From positions 90,347,132 to 90,411,131 of the forward strand of contig CM035407.1 in the NCBI GenBank assembly GCA_020310875.1: DNA of 64,000 nt, in the 5' to 3' direction. Of this stretch, positions 11,610 through 20,849 are shown in pieces. The notes under the pieces are model-generated. The model made no database searches, was not told where the DNA came from, and saw only the letters and a program-made list of their open reading frames with translations. Position numbers and translations under genes: made by a program. The stretch is from Ceratopteris richardii (taxonomy: Eukaryota > Streptophyta > Polypodiopsida > Polypodiales > Pteridaceae). Numbering within the stretch: the stretch's first letter is position 1; each line of letters begins with the position of its first letter.

Positions 11610-13255
11610 CTATGTTTGTCTATTTTGGACTCCCAACTTCTTGCCAACTTGCTCAGCTATCTCATCTATTTCCGTGGAGATTTTCGAAGTATGGCTAGTA
11701 GAACTATCAGAATCCTTATAGAGTTTGGACAATCCTAACTCCTCACCCAAGTTATCTTCTATGTCAATGCACGTCCGCACACACTCTTCTATGCTTCTAG
11801 GCTCTTTCAAGTACACATGTGATCTTAGCTTGGTGCTTAGTAAGCCATCTAAAAACAAAGCCACTTGTTTGGCTGGTGTGGGTAACTCTGGAGCAGGGCA
11901 TCTTTCTAGGTACTGTCTAAACCTTCTACCTACTAGTCGCACTGTTTCTTGGGGTGTCTGCTTGAAGCTGTGGATCAAACATGATGTGTTATGCCTGATA
12001 CCACTCTTGGAAAATTCTACAATCAATTCTTCTAGCAGTTGATCTATATCACGATAGTTGCGACTACTCAGTGGTTGAAACCAAGCTAAGGCAGTGCCCT
12101 TAAGAGTCAAACCAAATGCCTTGTACTGGGTGAACAAATCCTCAACTTGTTCAGCTCTTAACACTTGTTTGAACTCGGCCACATGATCATAAGGATCTCC
12201 TGTCTCGTCAAAATAATTCTTCGTTGCCTTGATCACTTGAGTGGGTCTAAGGGTTCTTGAGTGCTCTCGGGGTCTAGGCAATGGAAAATCATGTTCATCT
12301 CTTTGTTGCCTATGTGCTTGATGTTTCTCTCTTTCAAGTCTTTCATTTTCAAATCCTGAACTATTTCTACCCGCAGTGTGTGCAAAGCTTACCTCAGGTC
12401 TCTCCCTAGTTCTTTCTCTCTGGGCTTCATGAGCTTGGGATGATCCTACTCCTTGGAGGCCATGGGCAACATTGGATCTTGGTGGAGGGAAAATCAATTC
12501 ACTCTTCCAAGTATATGCATGTCTATCATGTTCTGTTACCAAGAACATTTTCTCTGATGTGTTATCCAGGTAGACAACTTTGCCTGGTTTGGATCCTTGA
12601 ACTTGTAGATGATGACTATGCCCAATTGGCTAGGTTGATCTGGCTCAAATCTCCAAAAGGCTTTCTCTGTTTCTCTATTCAAGAATAGTTTTATGCTTTT
12701 GTTGTCTTGAGGGATCCAATCTGGAGTGATCACTCTGGTCAAAAATGACTTGCCTCTAGGAGTTTGGGGTCCTTGTCCTACATTTCCTTGTTCTATGTCT
12801 CCTATCTCATTCTCAGAAATGATATTTCCAAACTCATCATTCCTATCTGGTTGGTTGGTGACCACATACATGGTTCCTTCCTTATCAATGTATGAACCTT
12901 CTTCAAACTTGACTACTGGGTGTTCAAGTCCCATGGGTTGATCTGGACTCTTGAGTTGGACCACTAATCGCCTCAGGCCATCCTCATAGATGCGATCACC
13001 TAATCGGTTGGTCCGAATATATTCCAGCTGTGTCTTATATGGCCCCTCTAGTGTTTGTGGGTAGGCAGTTTCTGAGCCCCTTGCAGGTTTCCCCATGCTA
13101 AAAGACATTTGTGAGTCACTTGTGTCAGAGCTTAGTACGTAAGGATAACCACTTAGTTGTTGTGCCCAAGATTTAGCTGTATGGTTGACACTGACCTCCG
13201 AAGATCTAATGCTTTGTCTATCCTTGCCTAGGTGTCTACCAGATCTCAGGTTCAT
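11610..13255 (-). pseudogene. DP1 Gag N-terminal and capsid region
   Basis: The start MNLRSGRHLG is shared with DP3 (55236) and DP4 (62260), which fixes the Gag initiation codon at 13255. The capsid part has DPYDHVAEFKQVLRAEQVED, ALAWFQPL, LIHSFKQTPQETVRLVGRRF and QVALFLDGL, typical of the retrotransposon Gag family. A frameshift lies where the two frames overlap (12536-12548). Another break at about 11450-11610 separates it from the zinc knuckles; DP4 reads through both regions. Gag would form the particle; this copy is broken. Confidence 0.85.
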
Positions 13256-13530
13256 AAGCTTTGTCTTCTAGTCCCAAAATTCCCCTTTGTATTGCTCAAA
13301 ATCCCTTGGAACCCCCTTGGTTTCCTAGTCCACTTGAGGGTCAACTTCAAATTATCCTATCTGAAAATCAACGCATTATTCTTATAAAAAATAGTTGATG
13401 CCATGTAGGATTCGAAACAAGCTTTCCAATGAGCTATAGGGCTCAAAAAATGGAATTTTGATGAAAACGTTATGTCAAATCAGGCTCCTGGGGGTCAAAA
13501 CAGGCAAACAGGACCTTTTGGAAAAATCAC
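13256..13530 (-). other. DP1 leader, unique part next to gag
   Basis: No ORF of note. It resembles the corresponding part of the DP3 leader (about 55800-55990), including the shared phrases around 'CAACTTCAAA' and 'GAAAATCAACG'. It is the untranslated leader between gag and the repeat array. Confidence 0.55.
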
Positions 13531-14890
13531 GATTTTGTGTGAAAATCGCGATTTTGAGGGATCAAGAAAATCGCGATGCTGAGCAACCGTGAAAATCACA
13601 ATTTTGTGAAATCATGAAAATCGCGATGCTGAGCACCTATGAAAATCGCGATGCTGAGGGATCATGAAAATCGTGATGCTGAGGGATCATGAAAATCGCG
13701 ATGCTGAGAGATCATGAAAATCGCGATGCTGAGCAACCACAAAAATCACGATTTTGTGAAATCATGAAAATTGCGATGCTAATCACTGATGAAAATCGTG
13801 ATGCTGAGGGATCATGAAAATTACGATGCTGAGCAACCACAAAAGTCACGATTTTATGAAATCATGAAAATCGCGATGCTGAGCACTGATGAAAATCGTG
13901 ATGCTGAGGGATCATGAAAATCGCGATTCTGAATAATCCCAAAAAAGGGGATTTTGAGTGAGAATCGTGAAAAATGCGATTTTGAGAATGATCAGAAAAT
14001 CACGATTTTGTATGAAAATCGTGTTTTTGAAAATCAAGTTCTGAAAATCACGATTTTGTACCTTGGATGAAAATCATGTTTTTGAAAATCGTGTTCTGAA
14101 AATCGCGATTTTGTATCTTGGATGAAAATCGTGTTCTGAAAATCGCGATTTTGTACCTTGGATGAAAATCATGTTTTTGAAAATCGCGATTTTGGAGTCA
14201 ACAGAGAATCGTGTTTTTGAAAATCGCGATTGCCAACAGAGAATCATGTTTTTGAAAATTGCGATTACCAACAGAGAATCATGTTTTTGAAAATCGCGAT
14301 TACCAATAGAGAATCATGTTTGATCACAATCATGTTTTTGGCTGAAAATCGTGATTTGTGAGAATCGCGATTTTGAACCCACTGAAAATTGTGTTTTCTC
14401 AAAGTCGTGTTTTTTACTTGAAAATCGCGATTTTGGCTGAGAATCATGTTTTTGAAAATTGCGATTACCAACAGAGAATCGTGTTTTTGAAAATCGCGAT
14501 TACCAACAGAGAATCATGTTTGATCACAATCGTGTTTTTGGCTGAAAATCGTGATTTGTGAGAATCGCGATTTTGAGCCCACTGAAAATTGTGTTTTCTC
14601 AAAGTCGTGTTTTTTACTTGAAAATCGCGATTTTGGCTGAGAATCATGTTTTTGCTCAGAATCGGATTTTTTGAGAATCGCCAAAAAAATCACGCTTCTG
14701 AGGGTGACTAGAGAATCATGCTTTTGAAAAACTTAGAGAATCGCGATTTTGAGCACAACTAGAGAATCGCGATTCTGAGAATGACCTCAGAATCGTGTTT
14801 CCTTCAGAAAGCTTTTAGGCAGGAAATAGAAAATCGTGATTTAAAAAAAAACAAGAATTTTTCATAGAATCGCGATTTTCATCACAGAAT
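13531..14890. repeat. DP1 leader tandem array built on AAAATCGCGATTTT
   Basis: About 1.3 kb of imperfect repeats with the core ATCGCGAT, often as the palindrome AAAATCGCGATTTT and often decayed to ATCACGAT or ATCGTGAT. On the left the monomer is about 25 bp (GAAAATCGCGATGCTGAG plus about 7 bp). On the right is a two-copy duplication of about 200 bp (near 14310-14500 and 14510-14645). Short ORFs across it are by-products of the repeats. DP3 and DP4 have unrelated-looking arrays with the same TCGCGA core in the same leader position. Confidence 0.92.
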
Positions 14891-15083
14891 CGTGTTTTTT
14901 GGTGGGAACTTCGAATTTTTGAGCGCCCAGCAATGGCGAGCTCCGTATGAATATCGTACTAAAACACAGGCACTTGCTCTCCCTTGCAGTTCCTAACTCC
15001 TTCTCACACAATAATGCATGAAAAATGGTATGAAAATGGTAAAAATGCACTAAAAAAACAAGAAATTTCTATGAACAAAAAGA

Positions 15084-15135
15084 TGGAAGAAGATGGAGAT
15101 GGTGATGATGATGAAGATGAAGAGGAAGTGTGTGA
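15084..15135. repeat. DP1 leader GATGGAGATGG simple repeat
   Basis: A purine-rich GATGGA/GATGAT run matching 56868-56930 in DP3 and 63735-63835 in DP4, where it lies about 100 bases before the primer site. DP1 homology ends just after it. Confidence 0.7.
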
Positions 15136-15190
15136 ACACACTAGGATTTCTGGGGCACTTTTTTTCCTCTTTAGGAGGTTTGTTTACGCC

Positions 15191-15351
15191 TATAGCCCTA
15201 ACATGTTACTTATCTTTGTACATTCTAGTGGTAATACATTCAGTATTATGTATTGTGCTCTGGCTTGTGTATATGCATATAGCCCTAACGGGTTACTTAT
15301 CTTTGTACATTCTAGTGGTAATACATTCAGTATTGTGTGTTGTGCTCCAAG
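15191..15351. repeat. Tandem duplication, period 87 bp
   Basis: TATAGCCCTAAC followed by about 60 nearly identical bases occurs at 15191 and again at 15278. Confidence 0.9.
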
Positions 15352-15396
15352 CTTCTTCTTCTTCCTTGTACTGTTCGCGTGCTTCCGCAGATGTCT

Positions 15397-15543
15397 AACT
15401 CCATATCCTACAAAAATATAAGATGCTAGCAACAATCTCTTTATTGCATAACCATGTACAAAAATATAAGATGTCATACATGAACTCCATATCCTACAAA
15501 AATATAAGATGCTAGCAACAATCTCTTTATTGCATAACCATGT
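15397..15543. repeat. Tandem duplication, period 86 bp
   Basis: A block of 61 bases from AACTCCATATCC to AACCATGTA is repeated without visible change, separated by about 25 bases. Confidence 0.92.
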
Positions 15544-17188
15544 AGTTCCTTTAACCATCTTTCTTGCAAACAACCAAAAAGTGTACCCCTAGCACAGTAA
15601 TCCATACTTTTAGAATTAAAACAATGATGCACTTTGATGCATGCATTTCAATACATGCATGTACATAACATAAAGTTAAATGTGTGAAAATATGAACCAT
15701 ACGTCCCTAAATGGTTTGATATTGGAATTGGATGCATCTAATCTTTTTTGATGAACCTCCAGACCTCTACACCTTCCTCTTGAGGTCTTAACATAAACTC
15801 TAAATTTGAAAACATTGGATCACTTCCCAAAACATAAAGCATGGTCAAATGATTACCAAAATAATGCAAATTTACCCAAAAAATGTATATGTAATTCTTT
15901 AGAGATGCAAAAACTTTTTTAGCACCTACAAATAATCCTAAAATGAGTTTTATATCATGTGAAAGTGGCTCGAAGTGAAATGACTTCAATCACCTTCTCG
16001 GTCTGTAAGATATGGCTATCGAAAGGTAGTTACCATTAATTGTTAGTCTTTGCAGATCTGTGTACAGTTGCAAAAATACATAATTTCCAAAATTTCTTTT
16101 AATAAATTGAAATAAGATCTTGTTCTCTTCAAAAGGATCCATAGCACATCAAGTTTGGAGTTTTCTAGCCCAAGATATGGCATGTCCAAGTGTGACATGC
16201 CAAACTAGTGGACTGGTGGAGGGGCTGGAAAAAGTGTGAAAATGTGATTTTTGAAGTGCCCAAAAGCATTCTTTGATCAAGCAAATCCTAATATTCTCTC
16301 CATAATATCAAAGAGTAATATATGAAGATGCCTTTTCCAAAATGGCTACTAGTCAATTTAAGCACTGAAATCTATGTGAAAATTATGAAAGTAGGCTATT
16401 TTGGAGGTGCATAAAGCTTGTGCTTACTCGTTTTTTGAGGGAATTCTTGACTCAAGATCAGAGTGTATATGTGATACTCTCCATACATGTGGTTTCCCTC
16501 CAAGAACTTGCCCCTCTAGCCCTTTATTATCCCTCTAAAAAATGATAATTCTTATAGAATTGAAAAGCACAAAACTAGAATTTGAAGAAATAATTACACT
16601 TATCGCTTGAGAGAAACCACTGAGTTGGATGCTCATGAATCCAATTCAGCATGGATCATCATTTACTGTCATCTATGACATGAATCTTCCTTATTTTCTT
16701 ATCGGGAATCATGCATGATTGCTAAATTCTTATCTAAACATGTTGCATCAAATATGAACAAGTAAATGCCATGACCTTTTATTTCTGAAGCTTCCCACCT
16801 ATGTTCTTGAAGAGGATGAGAGGGTAATATCTTCTCTCTCTTTACTAATGAATCCAAAACCCTATTGATTCATGAAACAATATATATGTGTGCGTTCCGT
16901 CCATTTTCTCCCCCTAACAAGCTTTTTCCCACATAGGTTGTACCTCTTCAAGAGAAGGGTGAGAAGAATTTATGTATATGTTGTACCTCTTCAAGAAAAA
17001 AGTGAGAAGAGGGTACTTTCATCCTCTTCGCTTTGATGTCCTAGGAGGCATACCTTCTCTTTACTATTTTCTGCGATGCAATGTCCATCTAAAATGTATG
17101 GCGGCTTGGATAGCTGGACTGCTTCACTTCATGATGGTGAGGTTTCAATCCCTCTGCCCTGCAACACCTATTGTGTGCCCAAATTCAT

Positions 17189-17200
17189 GCTCTGATACCA
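17189..17200 (-). other. Isolated initiator-Met primer binding site of a copia-type LTR
   Basis: GCTCTGATACCA on the plus strand is the complement of TGGTATCAGAGC, the standard plant copia primer site (COP2 has it at 43541-43552). The plus strand continues TGTTACACATGTG from 17202, consistent with the inner end of an LTR for a minus-strand element. No copia coding sequence is seen to the left, so this is a remnant. The left flank (17101-17165) has tRNA-like phrases (GGATAGCTGGACT, GGTTTCAATCC) but no convincing cloverleaf. Confidence 0.5.
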
Positions 17201-17434
17201 ATGTTACACATGTGAGTTACTTTTGTTGTCATCTATGATTGTGTAGGATCCATCATTACTCACACAAAGAGCTAGTTCTTCGAACCTCTCAACCATACCC
17301 GAGCACATATTGTCTGATGATGTGTTCGTAACCCCCACACATCTCTCTTTCTATATACCATGATAAATAGAAGTGCATCTATGTGATGCCATGTGGCAAA
17401 TGCCTTTTTTGGGGTGTTCCCAGTATGAGCTATA

Positions 17435-17700
17435 AAGTGATATGACATGTATGCATGTATGTGTGTATGTATGTATGTGTGTATGTATGTGTATGTGTGG
17501 ATAAGTATATATGTGTAAGTGTATGTGTATACATGTATGTGTGTGTGTATGTGTAAGTGTATGTATGTATGTATGTGTAATTTTATGTATATGTGTATGT
17601 GTACGCATGTATCTGTGTGTATGTGTAATTACCTATGTGTAAGTGTAAGTATGTATGTGTAAGTGTATATATATGTGTCTATGTATGCATGTTTATAAAT
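17435..17700. repeat. (TGTATG)n-type microsatellite
   Basis: Imperfect TGTATG/TATG repeats with interspersed GTGTAAGTG. Same composition as the longer array at 18720-19830. Confidence 0.9.
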
Positions 17701-17779
17701 TTAAAGTTTTTCTTATATTCTGATCTTTTTTTTTGTTGGAGATTAAAATAACAAGACATATTGTATGGTAGAACAAAAT

Positions 17780-18560
17780 AAGAGAAGATCTAACATAGTA
17801 CTTGAGATGTGGGAGTTTTTTCACAGAAAACTACATCTTCAGGAATCATTTCCTCAGTAAAAAGGTATACAAATTAATATTTTAAATTACTATGAGTTAT
17901 AATTCTCATATAGTTTATAAATGTTTTACATTCAATCTATATTGTATTTTTGTTTTATTAAATAAATGCAGGCTGTTGCAAAGTAGAGAGTGTAGTCAAG
18001 TCATACAACACATTTAGGCCAAATGGGTCATCATGGTTTTGTAGCTACATTTGTAAGTATATGTATTATTGAACCTATATTCTTTATTTTAGTTATAACA
18101 CTAATCATTAATCTTTCTTATTTGTTTCAATGTAGTGCAAGGATTATGATTGATATCGTATGAAAAAGGAAATCTATTTTGTTACACATTCTGGATATTG
18201 ACATCTGAGTGAGTACATGCAAGATCATCCAAATGCTTTTGTAAGTATTATTAAATTTCATATAATTATTTTATTTTTATTGATGTTTTATGTCTTAATT
18301 ATTTATGTTTGTTATATGTAATACAAGAGTATTATGGTGAGGTAGATATGGATGAGGTGGAGAAATAGACCTAGGCAGGACAATCTGGATCGTCATAGAG
18401 TGCTCACACCTCTACCCATGATGCCACTATATATACATCAGATCATGATAGTGATGATGAGGATGATCATGATGATGATCATGATGACTAGGACTTACAT
18501 GATGATGTGAATGATCATGATCATGATGATTCATATATTACATTGGATATATATTTTACA
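17780..18560 (+). pseudogene. Exon-like pseudogene fragments, function unknown
   Basis: Four short coding-like pieces are separated by AT-rich gaps with plant splice signals. A GTAAGT donor at 18053 pairs with a TGTAG acceptor ending at 18135, and a GTAAGT donor at 18241 pairs with an AG near 18327-18329. Read in phase 0 the pieces give HTTHLGQMGHHGFVATF, then THSGY and HLSEYMQDHPNAF, then YYGEVDMDEVEK, followed by an Asp/His-rich acidic tail encoded by GATGAT repeats. In-frame stops (TGA, TAG) interrupt every piece, so it is not functional. I do not recognise the family; a transposase or captured gene are both possible. Confidence 0.35.
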
Positions 18561-18719
18561 TTGATATACATATTTTTTTTATCTATATATTTTCTCTTCC
18601 AATTATGTTTTGAATTGTGTCTATGGTACTATTTAACGAAAAGTCTTGTTTGAATGATTTTTAGTACTGTTTATATTTAACATGTATTTTATTACTTTAA
18701 TTATATAATTCATTCATAT

Positions 18720-19375
18720 TATATATGTGTTTATGTGTATATATATGTATGTGCATGTAGTTGTTGTGTGTGTATAAAATGTATGTACACACATGTAGGT
18801 ATATATCTATATTTGTGTAAGTGTATCTATATGCATGTATATATGTGTATGTATGGGTGTATATATATGCATGTAGATATGTTTTATGCATATGCAGGTG
18901 TATATGTATGCATGTATGTATGTATGTATGTGTATCTACATATGTTTGTATGTACATATGTATGTGTATGTATGTGTATATGTGTGTATGTGCATGTGCA
19001 TGTGTATGTCTGTAAGTGTATGTGTATGTATGTGTGTGTATGTGTATGTGTATGTATATATGCATGTGTATGTGTGTGTATATGTGTGTATGTGTATGTG
19101 TATGAGTGTGTATATGTGTGTATGTGTATGTGTATGAGTGTGTATATGTATGTATGTGCATGTCTATGTGTAAGTGTATGTGCATGTGTATGTGTATGTG
19201 CATCTATATGTATGTATGTGCATGTGTATGTGTAAGTGTATGTGCTTATGTATGTGTTTGTGTGTATGTGTGTGTATGTGCATGTGTATGTGTGTGTATA
19301 TTTATGTATGTGCATGTGTATATGTAAGTGTATGTACATATATTATGCATGTTTATGTATATATGTATATATATA

Positions 19376-19406
<31 letters not shown>

Positions 19407-19830
19407 GTATATGTATGTGTGTGTGTGTGCATATGTATGTATGTTGTGTGTGTATGTTTATGTGTAGGTATATGTACATGTATATATATGAGCATGCATG
19501 TGCATGTGCATGTGCATGCATCTCCATTTGCATCCATGTGTATGTGCATGCATGTGAATGTGCATATGGATGTGTATAAGTATGTGTTAATGTGTGTATG
19601 ATTATGTGTATATGCATTAATGCATGCATGCATGTCATTTTATGTGTTTGTAGATATGTTTGTGCATACGCACATGTGTATGTGTGTGTATGTGTATGTG
19701 TAAATGTATATGCATGTATATGTGTATGTGTGTGTATATGTGTGTGCATATGTACATGTTTATGTGTGAGCGTGCATGGTCATGTATATGTGTATATGTG
19801 CATATGAATGAGTAAGTGCGAGTATGTTAA
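18720..19830. repeat. 1.1-kb (TGTATG/TGTGTA)n microsatellite
   Basis: A long alternating purine-pyrimidine array of TGTATG, TGTGTA and TGCATG units with slow variation along it. It creates many overlapping Cys/Tyr/Val/Met frames on the plus strand and His/Thr/Ile/Tyr frames on the minus strand; none is a gene. Confidence 0.95.
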
Positions 19831-19929
19831 TTAATGAAAATAAAACAATTTAAATGATATACAAACAATGAAAATTGCACTTACAATAATTAGCCATATT
19901 TGATGCTCGATGAACTTCTTGAATAAGCT

Positions 19930-20035
19930 ACAATAGAGAGAGAGAGAGATAGAGAGAGAGAGAGAAATGGAAATTGAAAGAGAAACAGGTAGAAAGAAGG
20001 AGAGAGGGAGAGAGAGAGAGAGATAATAAGAGAGG
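19930..20035. repeat. (GA)n microsatellite
   Basis: GAGAGA runs with short interruptions, followed to about 20400 by AT-rich sequence with irregular repeats of CATAAG plus TGACAC-like phrases. No gene is seen between 19830 and 20530. Confidence 0.85.
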
Positions 20036-20532
20036 GATTAGAAAAAAGATATCTAGAAAGAGATTGTTGGAGCTTGTAAGCACAATGGAGATCTGAATGT
20101 TGGAGAGCTCTTTGATTAGATGCACATAAATGATGATCAAAGAGTGATCCAATGTTTTTTTTAATAAATCACCATCATTGCATAAGCGATGAAAAATCTT
20201 TGTGTCTTCGATAATCCAAAGCATCGTATAAGTGAAACATAAGCATCACATAAGTGACACCAAATAGCCTCACATAAACGCTGCTCAGTAACAAGTTGTA
20301 TAAAGAACACTTATGAACAAGTCGTATAAGCAACACTCAACAAGCGACACTATTGTGTATGTCATTAGGAGCGTTAGAAAAAAACATCATAAATAACGTC
20401 GAGATTAACATCGTTTAGGTGATGGTGCATGCTCAATGCCCAGTCTGATGAAATGCACGATCATGTAGGGATGAAAATGTGTCATGTTAATTGTTGCTAT
20501 GGTAACATATTCCTTGTAGTGAATGTACAATT

Positions 20533-20826
20533 GTTTACAACACACAAGCAGAGTATGTTGTAGCAAGTGAGGCATGTAAGGAATCATCGTGGTTTTCTCG
20601 CCTTGCTTATGATATGGGTCTACCTCAACATGTACCTCGTTTGCTCAGTGATAGTCATAGTGCTATTGCTTTGGCTAAGAATTTGGTCTATCATGCAAAG
20701 ACCAAGCACATTGAGGTGAGGTATCACTTCATTAGAGGTTGGTTAGTCATTGAGCACATTATTCTTGAGAAGCTTCACACTCAAGATAATGTTGTAGATG
20801 CTTTGACTACTTGGAAACCACACTAC
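20533..20826 (+). pseudogene. Ty1/copia RNase H C-terminal scrap
   Basis: One frame reads AEYVVASEACKESSWFSRL, then LLSDSHSAIALAKN, HAKTKHIEVRYHFIR and LHTQDNVVDALT, which is the end of copia RNase H (compare AEYKGMVEATKEVIWLKTL in COP2). Nothing upstream belongs to copia. It is on the same strand as COP1 and could be its displaced 3' end, but the intervening polymerase is missing. Confidence 0.85.
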
Positions 20827-20849
20827 TAAGAGTACACCTTGGTGACCAT

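Larger units (their letters stand above)
2186..15135 (-). mobile_element. DP1: degenerate dual-protease Ty3/gypsy element (3' LTR present, 5' LTR lost)
   Basis: Minus-strand element with, in its own sense, leader with tandem repeats, gag, protease 1, reverse transcriptase, RNase H, integrase, second protease, tail, and a 3' LTR. The 5' end is cut at about 15130-15160, just after the GATGGAGATGG-type repeat that precedes the primer site in DP3 and DP4, so primer site and 5' LTR are missing. ORF2 is reduced to a C-terminal scrap and replaced by a segment with an ARGONAUTE fragment. The reading frame is broken in many places, which makes it the oldest-looking DP copy here. Confidence 0.88.
15136..17040. 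other. Non-coding spacer with short duplications
   Basis: AT-rich sequence of unknown origin. It holds an 87-bp-period duplication (15191-15264 and 15278-15351), an 86-bp-period duplication (15397-15457 and 15483-15543) and a 42-bp-period duplication (16939-16968 and 16981-17010). The 83-codon minus frame at 15738-15989 has no recognisable domain. I see no gene. Confidence 0.6.

Noticed and set aside
15738..15989. 83-codon minus-strand ORF as a gene
   Set aside because: AT-rich, no domain, no codon pattern or conserved neighbour to support it.
17101..17200. A tRNA gene or tRNA-derived SINE head
   Set aside because: GGATAGCTGG and GGTTTCAATCC phrases are suggestive, but acceptor and anticodon stems do not pair convincingly.
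18697..19807. About a dozen overlapping ORFs on both strands in the TGTATG array
   Set aside because: Translations are periodic Cys/Val/Tyr/Met or His/Thr/Ile/Tyr strings, a direct result of the microsatellite.
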